DNA of 64,000 nt from Poriferisphaera corsica (GTDB lineage Bacteria > Planctomycetota > Phycisphaerae > Phycisphaerales > Phycisphaeraceae): positions 3,084,175 to 3,148,174 of the forward strand of contig NZ_CP036425.1 in the NCBI RefSeq assembly GCF_007747445.1, in the 5' to 3' direction. The translations under genes were made by a program, and so were the position numbers. This document shows, one piece after another, positions 1 through 9,035 of the stretch (position 1 is the stretch's first letter; each line of letters begins with the position of its first letter). The notes under the pieces are model-generated. The model ran no database searches and was not told where the DNA came from. It saw only the letters and a program-made list of their open reading frames with translations.

Positions 1-638
1 GCCCGGATGGATCCGGGAAATCTACGCAATTTCGCCGCCTATCCGAATTTGTGCATGACAATGGCATCGAGACTTGCGAAGTCCGTGAGCCTGGCGGGTC
101 ATCCATTGGCGAAAAAATCCGAGAAATCCTGCTCGATCCCGCGAACGATGAAATGGTGCTCCGCTGTGAGATGCTGCTTTATATGGCCTCACGCGCGCAG
201 CTTGCGGAAGAGTGCATCAAGCCTTCAATGATGGACGGGCAACTGATCCTCGTCGACCGATTCATATCCTCCACACTCGCGTACCAAGGTGCTGCGGGCG
301 GCCTTGATCCGTCTGACATTATGGCCGTCGGTGAGTTTGCGCTTCAAGACGTTTGGCCCGACCTAACGGTCATCTTCGATGTCGACGAACTGACCGCACA
401 GCACAGACTCGTCGGCAAATCCAAGCGAAAGAAACATCTCGAAACCACACAAATGTCCCTGTTCTCTGATCGCATGGAGCTTAAGGGTGCAGACTACCAT
501 CGCAATGTACGGCAAGGATTCCTCGACCAAGCCGAAGCTAACCCAGATAAATATCTCGTCATTGATGCAACTAAAAAAGAAGAGGTTGTTTGGAAGAACT
601 TCATCACGCAACTCAAAAAACGTGTTGAGACATGGTGA
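1..638 (+). CDS. tmk: Thymidylate kinase, 5'-truncated by the window edge
   Basis: Phosphorylates dTMP to dTDP with ATP in the cytosol, an essential step of dTTP supply. The reading frame is open from base 3, so the start lies outside the window. The first visible residues are the P-loop (PDGSGKSTQ), which sits close to the N-terminus in this family, so only about 8-10 residues are missing. The VREPGGS substrate motif follows, then DRF-x-x-ST-x-AYQG (near bases 255-295), then a basic LID-like stretch with KRKK. About 211 residues are visible, so the full protein would be near the usual 205-220. The family identification is firm. No downstream partner is coupled to it; the next gene starts 465 bases on. 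Confidence 0.93.
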   Translation, partial: PDGSGKSTQFRRLSEFVHDNGIETCEVREPGGSSIGEKIREILLDPANDEMVLRCEMLLYMASRAQLAEECIKPSMMDGQLILVDRFISSTLAYQGAAGGLDPSDIMAVGEFALQDVWPDLTVIFDVDELTAQHRLVGKSKRKKHLETTQMSLFSDRMELKGADYHRNVRQGFLDQAEANPDKYLVIDATKKEEVVWKNFITQLKKRVETW

Positions 639-1103
639 TCACAACTAATTTATTTAGTAGATATGGCAGATAATTTAGTCCAAACTTTAGCTGTTTTTTT
701 GCGACATAATCGGTTTACATTTCTAAGTATTAACCCATAATTATTAAGCAATATTTTGCGCTCTTTCCGTCAAGCACAATCTCAAAAAAAGAAGACTTGG
801 GTTTACAGACATTATAAGTGGTTTTCATGCTATCTTGCGTGGTATTAATGAGATGCTGTGTTGGTCTCTTGGTATGGACAAAATCCATATTCAACAAACA
901 TGCAAATATGCTTCTTATTACGAGTTAACACGCCGCTTCTATCTTCCCAATCATCTCATACAGTGACACCTTGACGAACTTATACCGCTGAAATATTCTG
1001 CCAAAGGTTGATCTGTAGCCTGTATTCATTTTTTCTGCTCATATTTTTTATTGCTGCAATCACATGTTTGTTCACAGCACTCACACATTGAAAGTAGGGT
1101 CAA
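639..1103. other. AT-rich intergenic region
   Basis: This 465-base gap between tmk and the symporter gene has no supportable reading frame on either strand. It is markedly richer in A and T than its surroundings, as expected of a promoter region for the symporter. No clear terminator hairpin for tmk and no recognisable riboswitch was seen. Confidence 0.5.
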
Positions 1104-2840
1104 ATGCTAACAATTATTTCGTTCATTTTTTTTACAGCTCTCGTAGCAATCATTACGTGGTTCATTACTCATAAAGATGATCACGCTAGTTCAAAAGGCT
1201 ACTTTCTTGGCGGCAGATCATTGACCTTCCCCGTGATTGCAGGTTCATTACTTCTAACCAATCTCTCGACAGAACAGATGGTCGGCCTGAACGGTATTTC
1301 ATTCCGTGATGGCATCTCCGTCATGTCGTGGGAAGTGATTGCCGTAGTCGCACTCGCGCTCATGGCCACCTTCTTCTTACCACGCTTTCTCAAAGCTGGT
1401 ATCACAACTGTGCCTGAATTCCTTGAAAAACGCTACGATCGCGGCGCGCGCACCATAACGAATCTGATCTTCTTAGGTGCATATGCTCTCATCCTCTTGC
1501 CGATCATTCTTTACTCGGGTGCGAAAGGCCTTGTGGGCATGCTCAATATCGCCGAGATCACCGGCATACAAAGTGCTTCCGTAAACCTTTGGCTTCTCAT
1601 CTTCATCATCGGTATCATCGGCTCAATCTATGCGCTCTGGGGCGGCCTTCGTACTGTCGCAGTCTCCGACACCATTAACGGCCTCGGTCTACTGGTCGGC
1701 GGTTTCATGATCGTCATCTTCGGCCTGCAAGCTGTTTCTGACGGCAACATCTTTCAGAATTTCCAAATACTTAAAGAGGCTGCACCACCAAGCACATTCA
1801 ACTCCATTGGTGCGGCAACGCACGATACGCCTTTCGACACACTCTTCACCGGCGTCATCCTCCTCAACCTCTTCTACTGGTGTACCAACCAGCAAATTAT
1901 TCAACGTACACTTGGCGCATCATCATTAAAAGAAGGTCAAAAAGGTGTTCTTCTAACAGGCGGTCTTAAACTGCTCGGCCCGATCTACCTCGTCCTCCCC
2001 GGTATCATCGCGGCCTATCTTTTCGCAGGTCAAGGTATCGCACAAGACGATGCTTATGGCATGCTCGTTCGCAAGGTTCTCCCTGCTCCACTCACAGGCT
2101 TCTTTGCAGCCGTCCTTGTTGGCGCCATCCTCTCATCCTTCAACTCCGCACTCAACGCAACCTGCACCCTCTTCTCACTCGGCCTCTACAAAAATACACT
2201 CCGCCCCAACGCCAACGAAAAGACCGTCGTTAAGTCAGGTAAAGTTTTTGGCTGGATCATCGCGATTGCTGCCATGATCGGCGCCGGCCTCCTGCAAGGC
2301 CAAGACAGCATCTTTGGCTACCTCCAAAAGATGAACGCCATCTACTTCATCCCCATCTTTGCTGTTGTCGTTGTTGGCCTGCTCACCAAGCGCAACCCGC
2401 CAATCGCAGCTAAGGTTGCACTCGTTGTTGGTCTGATCATGTTCTCAATCGGTTACTTCTTCGAGCCAGCCTCAACCTTCCTTCAAACATACCTACACAA
2501 CTTCCACTTCATCGGCCTCGTCTTCGCTATTCTCGTTGTCCTCATGCTCATCATCGGTGCCATCGCACCGCTTAAGACGCCTTGGACATTAGAAGATTCC
2601 GGCGCGGTCGACATGACGCCTTGGCGTTTTGCAAAGCCCGTTGCTGTCTTACTCGTGATCCTCGTCATCAGCATCTATGCTCTCCTAGCCGACTTCTCAA
2701 TCCTGCAAGGAGATGCCACAATTGAAACTGAGATCGTACCTCAGCCAACCTCAGAAGTAATTCAAACACCCACGCATGTCACATCCACAATTGATCACAC
2801 ACCAAATCAAGCCGCTCCTGTCATCGCAATGAGCAAGTAA
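1104..2840 (+). CDS. Sodium:solute symporter, YidK-like
   Basis: A 578-residue inner-membrane protein of the solute:sodium symporter (SSS, SLC5-type) family, expected to couple sodium entry to uptake of a small organic solute, possibly a sugar. The N-terminal helix is followed by a GYFLGGRSL segment, then a LLTNLSTEQMVGL stretch and a VPEFLEKRYD motif; these closely resemble E. coli YidK from memory. Thirteen or more hydrophobic segments fill residues 1 to about 535. A hydrophilic tail rich in Thr, Pro and Val (about residues 535-578) is extra compared with typical members. The substrate cannot be told from sequence. A hairpin with T-run follows 20 bases after the stop, so the gene is probably monocistronic. 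Confidence 0.88.
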   Translation: MLTIISFIFFTALVAIITWFITHKDDHASSKGYFLGGRSLTFPVIAGSLLLTNLSTEQMVGLNGISFRDGISVMSWEVIAVVALALMATFFLPRFLKAGITTVPEFLEKRYDRGARTITNLIFLGAYALILLPIILYSGAKGLVGMLNIAEITGIQSASVNLWLLIFIIGIIGSIYALWGGLRTVAVSDTINGLGLLVGGFMIVIFGLQAVSDGNIFQNFQILKEAAPPSTFNSIGAATHDTPFDTLFTGVILLNLFYWCTNQQIIQRTLGASSLKEGQKGVLLTGGLKLLGPIYLVLPGIIAAYLFAGQGIAQDDAYGMLVRKVLPAPLTGFFAAVLVGAILSSFNSALNATCTLFSLGLYKNTLRPNANEKTVVKSGKVFGWIIAIAAMIGAGLLQGQDSIFGYLQKMNAIYFIPIFAVVVVGLLTKRNPPIAAKVALVVGLIMFSIGYFFEPASTFLQTYLHNFHFIGLVFAILVVLMLIIGAIAPLKTPWTLEDSGAVDMTPWRFAKPVAVLLVILVISIYALLADFSILQGDATIETEIVPQPTSEVIQTPTHVTSTIDHTPNQAAPVIAMSK

Positions 2841-2865
2841 GCCCGGACACACATCAATTGCATAA

Positions 2866-2900
2866 AAAAACTGCGAGCTATAAACGCTCGCAGTTTTTAT
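2866..2900. terminator. Bidirectional intrinsic terminator
   Basis: Perfect stem ACTGCGAGC / GCTCGCAGT around a TATAAAC loop, with an A-run on the left and a T-run on the right. It lies between the convergent symporter and methyltransferase genes and can end transcripts from both sides. Confidence 0.88.
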
Positions 2901-2920
2901 TTTATTCATCTATTTGCTGC

Positions 2921-3544
2921 TTACTTCACAAACAGCATTGAAAGCAAACGCGGCTCTTCATCATCGTCTGCTTTCCAGTCATTCAGTTCGACAAATTCAA
3001 AACCAACGCCTTCAGCAGCCTTAGCAAATTCATCTTCTGTATGCGGATATGTCGGCAACGCAACCTGCTCACCTTCATCGTTCACATAAGTCGCGCCCTT
3101 GCCTTGAGCTTGCTTGTCTGGATGGTACTCAGCGATCAGCATGCCGCCACCATCTTTGAGCGCCCGGTGAGCTTCCTTGAAAACGTGCTTTACGTTCTCA
3201 ATATGCTCGAGTACCAGATTGAAGACGATCACGTCCACAACGCCATCCTCGACCATCCACTCATCATTCAGGTCTTGCTGCAGAAGCACAACGTGCTCGC
3301 CATTGACCTTCTCTTGAGCAATCTCAAGCATCTTCTCAGAGAAGTCCACACCGACAACCTTCAGGCAGCGATCAGCAATCCATTGCGTCTTGTGGCCAGT
3401 GCCACAACCGCATTCCAAAACCACCGCATCCTCGAACAGATCTTCGTATTCTTCTAGAACCTGTTCGCCTAAATCTCGCGTTTTGTTCTCCTGTCCATCA
3501 TACTTGGTGGCCCATTCTTCATAATTCTTCTTGATTTCGTCCAT
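2921..3544 (-). CDS. Class I SAM-dependent methyltransferase
   Basis: A 207-residue cytosolic protein with a Rossmann-type methyltransferase fold. The glycine-rich SAM-binding motif I is LECGCGTG (residues 43-50), followed by an acidic strand end GVDFSEKML (motif II), a QQDLND segment, and a FNLVLEHIEN-like motif IV. It resembles UbiE/BioC-like methyltransferases of the Methyltransf_11/25 families, but the substrate is unknown. An AGAGG ribosome-binding site precedes the ATG. It shares a bidirectional terminator with the symporter gene and has no obvious operon partner. Confidence 0.8.
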   Translation of the reverse strand: MDEIKKNYEEWATKYDGQENKTRDLGEQVLEEYEDLFEDAVVLECGCGTGHKTQWIADRCLKVVGVDFSEKMLEIAQEKVNGEHVVLLQQDLNDEWMVEDGVVDVIVFNLVLEHIENVKHVFKEAHRALKDGGGMLIAEYHPDKQAQGKGATYVNDEGEQVALPTYPHTEDEFAKAAEGVGFEFVELNDWKADDDEEPRLLSMLFVK

Positions 3545-3720
3545 GTGCTCACACCTCTTGCTATACCCTCAGGGATCGACACCATCATAGCGAATTAAAA
3601 ACAGTGGCTGTATTCTCACGGTCTCTAAAACGCAAGATTTTATCATTTTCCACCCTCACAATCCCCCTCAATTAACTCCACAATACCCCCATCCACCCCA
3701 ATAACATCTTATAAACAGTG

Positions 3721-4569
3721 TCATTCACCCGGGATATAACTAATGACACCACTCCACGGACTGCTCGCAGTCGCATAAAGCTTCTTATCAATACGCCCCG
3801 CTAAATATGCATCACGCCCACCTTGCAGCGCCATTTTCATCGCTCGAGCCATCCGTATCGGCTCTTTTGCATGCGCAATACCCGTGTTTAACAAAACACC
3901 ATCCGCTCCCAATTCCATCGCAATCATCACGTCGCTTGCCGTGCCAACACCCGCATCTACGATCACTGGATAATCTTCATCACCTTCTTTAAGCAACTCC
4001 AAAATGATCCGAATATTGTTCTGATTCAGCACGCCCTGCCCTGACCCAATCGGCGAACCGGCCGGCATCACACTCGCAGCACCCGCTTCCTTCAGCTTGC
4101 AAGCCATCACAGGATCGTCACTCGTATAACACAGCACCTTAAACCCGTCAGCCACCAATTCTTTCAACGCTTCAAGCGTCCCAACAGGATCAGGCAGCAA
4201 TGTCTTCTTGTCGTTCAAGACCTCAAGTTTCACCCAGTCCTTACCCGGATTATCAATCTGATCCAAAATCTCGCGGCCCAATCGCGATACACGCACCGCA
4301 TCCTCTGCTGTAAAGCAGCCCGCAGTATTAGGCAAAATCGTGTATTTATCCGTATCAATGAAGTCCAACAGCGAACGCCCCTCCGAATCCAACAACCGCT
4401 CACGCCTCACCGCAACCGTAATCACATCTGCACCAGAAACCTCAAGTGCATCCTGCATCTGTTCATAGTTCGCATACTTCCCCGTCCCCACAACCAGCCG
4501 GGATTTCAACACGCGGCCACCCACCACCAATTCTTTATCTGCAAATACATCGCTTTTTACTTCACTCAT
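3721..4569 (-). CDS. thiG: Thiazole synthase ThiG
   Basis: Forms the thiazole phosphate moiety of thiamine from deoxyxylulose phosphate, dehydroglycine and the sulfur carried by ThiS. The 282-residue protein shows the family motifs: RLVVGTGKY near the N-terminus, [24 protein letters not shown], the VKLEV segment with the Schiff-base lysine, [20 protein letters not shown] and the phosphate-binding [10 protein letters not shown]. The ATG at 4569 is chosen because an AAGGA site lies just upstream and because a longer frame (to 4638) would run into thiS. It is transcribed behind thiS, with 58 bases between the genes. No TPP riboswitch (THI box) could be seen upstream of the pair. Confidence 0.95.
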   Translation of the reverse strand: MSEVKSDVFADKELVVGGRVLKSRLVVGTGKYANYEQMQDALEVSGADVITVAVRRERLLDSEGRSLLDFIDTDKYTILPNTAGCFTAEDAVRVSRLGREILDQIDNPGKDWVKLEVLNDKKTLLPDPVGTLEALKELVADGFKVLCYTSDDPVMACKLKEAGAASVMPAGSPIGSGQGVLNQNNIRIILELLKEGDEDYPVIVDAGVGTASDVMIAMELGADGVLLNTGIAHAKEPIRMARAMKMALQGGRDAYLAGRIDKKLYATASSPWSGVISYIPGE

Positions 4570-4627
4570 TTTGATATCCTTAATCGTGTTTGATCTCATC
4601 CCACAATCCCCATCCCAACCCGCTGAC

Positions 4628-4825
4628 TTACCCACCACCCACCAATGTCACCAACTCCACCACATCCCCCTCATTCAATTCTTTTGCCTCATGCTCACGA
4701 CGCGGCACAACGACCTTATTCACCTCCACCGCAACCGGCTGCTCACCCAAACCCAACTCAACAACCAGCCCACGAACCGTCGTGACATCCGTTACTTTTT
4801 CTTCACCATTAACAATCAGCTTCAT
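4628..4825 (-). CDS. thiS: Sulfur carrier protein ThiS
   Basis: A 65-residue ubiquitin-like sulfur carrier for thiamine thiazole synthesis. The N-terminus MKLIVNGEE and the C-terminal VTLVGGG are diagnostic: the terminal glycine is adenylated and thiocarboxylated, and the sulfur is then handed to ThiG. It lies directly upstream of thiG on the same strand, an arrangement seen in many bacteria. ThiF, ThiO/ThiH and ThiE are not in the window, so the rest of the pathway must be elsewhere. Confidence 0.92.
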   Translation of the reverse strand: MKLIVNGEEKVTDVTTVRGLVVELGLGEQPVAVEVNKVVVPRREHEAKELNEGDVVELVTLVGGG

Positions 4826-5074
4826 ACCAAAATCCTACCCCATTCACCCATCACAGGCGAACACCCACACTTTCCCCAATTTCAATAGCCCCAACCTCCC
4901 CAACGATCCTCTCCATCTCCCTTTGTTGATCTCATTTCCACCTCATCCTTAAACTCACCTGTCATTTCACGGAATAACATCCCCCCAACCGCTGGTTTAT
5001 CAACTAATCACCCCACGCGGCCCGATATCTTTCAGGTCGATATTTTACCCTGCTCTTTCCAAGGAGAGCGAACG

Positions 5075-5692
5075 ATGAAATTTCACAAACGATTTACTAA
5101 TAAATACTTATCACTTTGTGTATTGCTAATATCAACCCTCACACTTACCGCCTGCTCAGGTGAATCCCAACCATCGCAAGCTGATTCTGCCAAAGGCGTT
5201 CCGCCCGAACTGCTTGATCAACCCGCTAAAACTGAAAATCAGCTCCCTGACATCTCCTCTGAAGGCCTGCAAGAGATCATCAAGAATGCCGCCGCCAAGA
5301 ATCAGGTAGTTGTTGTCGATTTTTGGGCCACCTGGTGCGTTCCCTGCATCGAAATGTTCCCCAAAATCCATCAAGGCCTGCAACCCCTCGTCGATCAACA
5401 GAAAGTCCGCCTCATCACCGTCTCATTCGACGCCAATATCGAGCCATACCGCTCGCGAGCCATTGATTTCCTCAACAAAAACCATGCACTTCAAGACGCA
5501 TACATCGCACCCACCTCCGATATCCAGGAATCCATCGTGGATGCCATGGGGGAAAACTGGAACGACCTCGTCGTCCCCGCTATTCTGATCTACGATAAAC
5601 AAGGCAATTTGGCCTCCGAATTCATGCAAGGTGGTGTCGCACCACAGATCATTCAAACCGCGACAGATCTCGCCAATCAACCTGCCTCATGA
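5075..5692 (+). CDS. TlpA/ResA-like thioredoxin lipoprotein
   Basis: A 205-residue envelope protein. The signal sequence ends in a lipobox LTAC (lipidated Cys27), so it is anchored to a membrane on its periplasmic face. A thioredoxin domain follows, with the redox motif W-C-V-P-C (Cys88 and Cys91) in a VVDFWATWC context, and a cis-proline region VVPAIL about 100 residues later. It probably reduces or isomerises disulfides of exported proteins, as in cytochrome c maturation, but no cytochrome genes are adjacent. A strong AAGGAG site lies 8 bases before the ATG. The next gene begins 33 bases downstream and may be cotranscribed. Confidence 0.86.
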   Translation: MKFHKRFTNKYLSLCVLLISTLTLTACSGESQPSQADSAKGVPPELLDQPAKTENQLPDISSEGLQEIIKNAAAKNQVVVVDFWATWCVPCIEMFPKIHQGLQPLVDQQKVRLITVSFDANIEPYRSRAIDFLNKNHALQDAYIAPTSDIQESIVDAMGENWNDLVVPAILIYDKQGNLASEFMQGGVAPQIIQTATDLANQPAS

Positions 5693-5725
5693 TTCGACCC
5701 GACCATCACTACAGAGATTCACCCC

Positions 5726-6442
5726 ATGCCTAAAAAACTCAATATGAAGGAACGCTACTCTGCAAAGCTCTACGACCTCTGGGCTTCCTTCTACGATCAC
5801 ACCTTCGGCCAACTCGTTCACTCACGACAAAAACACGCTGTCAAACAAATCCGACCCAAGCCCGGCGAATTCATCCTCGATATCGGCGTCGGCACCGGCA
5901 TGACGCTCCCCCACTACCCCAAAAACTGTACCGTCGTCGGCATGGATCTCTCCGGCGGCATGCTCGAAAAAGCAGCCGAAAAAATACAAGAAAATAATCT
6001 CACCCACTGCTCACTCGTTCAGGGTGATGCCATGTTCCCCCCCTTCGCCCCGCAATCCTTTGACCACATCATCATCACCCACACCATCTCCGTGGTCTCC
6101 GAACCCGCCAAGCTCCTGCGTTGGGCCGAAACCCTCATCAAACCCACAGGCCGCATCGTCATCCTCAACCACTTCCAATCCGCCAACCCCTTCATTGGAT
6201 GGTGGGAGCACATCCTCAATCCATTCTTCCTCAAAATCGGTTGGCGTTCCGACCTCCCACTCGATGAATGCCTCGAAGACTCCAAACTCCACACCCTCTA
6301 CCATTACAAAATCTCACTCTTTGACTTCTGGCAGATCGTGGTCCTTTCCCCCACCAACCGCCATGACCCCGAAGATGAACACGCCCCGCAATCGCAATCA
6401 TCAGCTTTGTCTGATTCTCAAATCTCACCCTCGATCAACTAA
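5726..6442 (+). CDS. SAM-dependent methyltransferase, UbiE/PmtA-like
   Basis: A 238-residue class I methyltransferase. Motif I is LDIGVGTGMTLP (residues 51-62), then VVGMDLSGGML and QGDAMFPPFAPQSFDHII. The segment after the Rossmann core (ILNHFQSANPFIGWWEHILNP and the basic LKIGWRSDLPL) resembles Rhodobacter-type phosphatidylethanolamine N-methyltransferases, so a phospholipid-methylating role is a reasonable guess. A generic UbiE-like enzyme is the alternative. It follows the thioredoxin lipoprotein by 33 bases. Confidence 0.72.
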   Translation: MPKKLNMKERYSAKLYDLWASFYDHTFGQLVHSRQKHAVKQIRPKPGEFILDIGVGTGMTLPHYPKNCTVVGMDLSGGMLEKAAEKIQENNLTHCSLVQGDAMFPPFAPQSFDHIIITHTISVVSEPAKLLRWAETLIKPTGRIVILNHFQSANPFIGWWEHILNPFFLKIGWRSDLPLDECLEDSKLHTLYHYKISLFDFWQIVVLSPTNRHDPEDEHAPQSQSSALSDSQISPSIN

Positions 6443-6570
6443 CCTCACCTGACATACGCTCATCCACCACCCCGACTCTTTGCATTACCGGACGCCCAAC
6501 GCGCCCCTACCCCATCACAATCCACTCGTTCGATAATCTCTTTAAGTCCACCTACTTAACGAGATTCATT

Positions 6571-7920
6571 ATGCGCACCCAAGCCACGACATCACCCAAG
6601 CTCACTTCATCCTCGCCAGCCCAATCATCACGTTGGCTCACCCTCATCACACTTCTGCTCATCATACTTCTCGCCCTCACCATTCGCATCGCCCTCACCC
6701 ACCAGTTCGTCGGCCTCACCTCCCCGCCTGATGCCGGCGCTCAACCCGATCAACTCGACTATGAACTCTTCGCCCATCGCCTCGCAACCGGCCAAGGCTA
6801 CACACTTCCCAACGACTCACCCACCGCCCGCCGATCGCCCGGCACATCTCTCACCCTCCTCCCCCCATACCTCATCTTTGGCCGCTCATTCGCCGTCGCA
6901 CGCATTTGGCTTTCGCTTCTTTCCTCGCTCACCATCATCCCCATCTACTTCATCTGCCGCTACGCATTCAAACCCAAACTCATCGCATTCATCGCCGCAC
7001 TTGCGCTCGCGCTCTGCCCAGCCCACGCCTATTACCCTCTCCACTTCGTCTCCGAAACGCCCTTCATCTTTTTTTTCGCACTCTCCCTCGCCCTCACTCT
7101 TGCCGCTATTCATAATCAGCAACACAACATCAAACCTACTTTGTCCCTTCATCTCACCGCTGGCCTCTCCGCAGGTCTCGCCATCCTCTCTCGTGGCCAG
7201 CTCATCTTCGCATATCCACTGTTCTCAATCTACATCGTCTACCTCGCCTATCTGTCGCATAGACACGAGCAGTCTCTTGCACCCATCCTCAAACCCGCCG
7301 CCACTCACCTACTCGCCCTCATGCTCATCCTCGCCCCGTGGGTCATCCGTAACACCATCCAACTACACAAACCCGCCCTCGCCACAAACGTTGGCCACAC
7401 GCTCTGGGGCGCCAACAACAAACTCCTGATCAACGATTCCATCCACCAAGGCTCATGGCTCCCCACCTCCCGCCTCTCCGCCGAAGTCTCTCCACTCACC
7501 GGTAACGAAGTACAAACCGATCAACAAGCCCACAACAACGCCCTTACTTTCATCAAAAACAACCCCGCTTTCATCGCAAAGCTCTCAATTAAAAAAATCG
7601 CACACCTCATCATCCCCTTCTACACGTGGCCGATCACCGAAAACAAAACCACCGCCCTCGCCTTTGAATCCACTTGGCTCATCACACTCCTCCTCATCCT
7701 CATCGCCATCCCCGCACTTCTAAAATCCCCTCCCACACCTCTCACCATCATCACCCTGCTGATCCTGCTCTCACTCCTGTTCACCACACTCATCTTTTAC
7801 GGCTCCCCCCGCTTCCGTGACGGCTACCTCCCGCTGACCATCCCCCTCGCGGCTCTTGGCTTCTACAACCTCATCGCTCATTTAATCCCCAAGCGTTTCA
7901 CCTCCCATACGCCCCAATAA
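6571..7920 (+). CDS. Membrane glycosyltransferase, GT39/ArnT-like
   Basis: A 449-residue polytopic membrane protein. After a short Ser/Thr-rich cytoplasmic tail, the first helix (about residues 21-42) leads into a periplasmic loop containing DQLDYELFAHRLATGQGY. This is the acidic signature loop of the PMT/ArnT-type glycosyltransferases that use polyprenyl-phosphate sugars. About ten further helices follow, with a LSRGQLIFAYPLF segment in the middle and a short soluble end. It likely transfers a sugar from a lipid carrier to a surface glycan or protein at the outer face of the inner membrane. The plus strand here is extremely C-rich (see findings). Confidence 0.75.
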   Translation: MRTQATTSPKLTSSSPAQSSRWLTLITLLLIILLALTIRIALTHQFVGLTSPPDAGAQPDQLDYELFAHRLATGQGYTLPNDSPTARRSPGTSLTLLPPYLIFGRSFAVARIWLSLLSSLTIIPIYFICRYAFKPKLIAFIAALALALCPAHAYYPLHFVSETPFIFFFALSLALTLAAIHNQQHNIKPTLSLHLTAGLSAGLAILSRGQLIFAYPLFSIYIVYLAYLSHRHEQSLAPILKPAATHLLALMLILAPWVIRNTIQLHKPALATNVGHTLWGANNKLLINDSIHQGSWLPTSRLSAEVSPLTGNEVQTDQQAHNNALTFIKNNPAFIAKLSIKKIAHLIIPFYTWPITENKTTALAFESTWLITLLLILIAIPALLKSPPTPLTIITLLILLSLLFTTLIFYGSPRFRDGYLPLTIPLAALGFYNLIAHLIPKRFTSHTPQ

Positions 7921-8036
7921 CACCGCTCCTCCCCTCATCCCACCACCCCCAAATCCTCAAGGCGAAATAAAACCATCTCCCCAACAATTAAGCACTGGTC
8001 CAGTCTTACTCTCTCTCCATCCATAGGAGCCACCAG

Positions 8037-9035
8037 ATGCGTTACATACTCCCTCTCCTGCCCGCCGCCTTCCTGATCACCTCTCTCACGCTCCTCATCG
8101 CCTCCCCAAACCTCACCGCAGGAGAATCCACCTCATCCCCAACTTCTTCATCACGCTCCTCTCACAACGCATCCAACAACTACAACTCCCACATCGATCC
8201 CAAATCCTCACCCGGCTCCGATGAACTCCCTAAAAAACAAGAAGAGCGTCCCCCTTCACCAGCCCGGTCCAACGTCTACACCTCCACCACTGAAGGCTCT
8301 CCCGCCCCATTCGCCCTCGTCCAGCTCTTCACCTCAGAAGGCTGCTCCTCATGCCCACCCGCCGACGCGCTTCTTCAGCAACTCGCCGACAACGCCAAGA
8401 AAAAAAATCGCCCCCTCTACCCCCTTTCTTTCCATGTCGATTATTGGGACCACCTCGGCTGGAAAGATCCATTCTCATCGCACAACTTCTCTGAACTCCA
8501 ACGCCAATACGCCCGCGCCTGGAACGCCTCCACCGTCTACACCCCTCAAATGATCGTCAACGGCATGAACGGCTTCGTCGGATCAAACCAACGACTCGCC
8601 AATCGCCAAATCAAAGTCGCTCTTACAACCATGCCTAATTTCCAGATAAGCCTCACCGCGCAAACAAACCCTAAAAATTCTGACAAAACACTCGTCTCAT
8701 TCAAAATCATGCCGCTCCCCAATTACGATCCCGAAAGCTATCGCCTCAACCTCCTCATCGCCTCTGCCGAAGACGCCATCACCACCAAAGTAGAAGCAGG
8801 CGAAAACGCAGGAAAAAGCCTCCCCCATTGCGCTGTTGTCCGAACTTACAACACCATCCCATTCTCCGAGCAGCACCTCGACGGCGAGCTCGTCATCAAT
8901 CTCCCCAATGACGCTAAACCCATCAACACCAACATCGTAGCCTACATCCAAGACCCGCGAACCCTTGGCATCCTCGGCGCATCACACATCCCATTCCCCA
9001 TTGAACAAGATCCCGATCAATCATCAACCGACTAA
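8037..9035 (+). CDS. DUF1223 thioredoxin-like secreted protein
   Basis: A 332-residue exported protein. A signal peptide covers about residues 1-28, and a low-complexity Ser/Pro-rich linker covers about 30-85. The DUF1223 domain follows, opening with LFTSEGCSSCPPAD (Cys103 and Cys106 in a CxxC arrangement) and containing FHVDYWDHLGWKDPF and VYTPQMIVNG. The fold is thioredoxin-like and the function is not established. An AGGAG site lies 8 bases before the ATG. Its last 12 bases overlap tail-to-tail with the opposing symporter gene, so the two messages are partly antisense. Confidence 0.85.
   Translation: MRYILPLLPAAFLITSLTLLIASPNLTAGESTSSPTSSSRSSHNASNNYNSHIDPKSSPGSDELPKKQEERPPSPARSNVYTSTTEGSPAPFALVQLFTSEGCSSCPPADALLQQLADNAKKKNRPLYPLSFHVDYWDHLGWKDPFSSHNFSELQRQYARAWNASTVYTPQMIVNGMNGFVGSNQRLANRQIKVALTTMPNFQISLTAQTNPKNSDKTLVSFKIMPLPNYDPESYRLNLLIASAEDAITTKVEAGENAGKSLPHCAVVRTYNTIPFSEQHLDGELVINLPNDAKPINTNIVAYIQDPRTLGILGASHIPFPIEQDPDQSSTD

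Noticed and set aside
4571-4952. Overlapping plus-strand frames of 105 and 120 codons over thiS
   Set aside because: They are shadows of thiS; translations are rich in His, Pro, Ser and Thr with no family resemblance.
4826-5074. A TPP riboswitch upstream of thiS
   Set aside because: The conserved CUGAGA-containing THI-box core could not be found on the minus strand.
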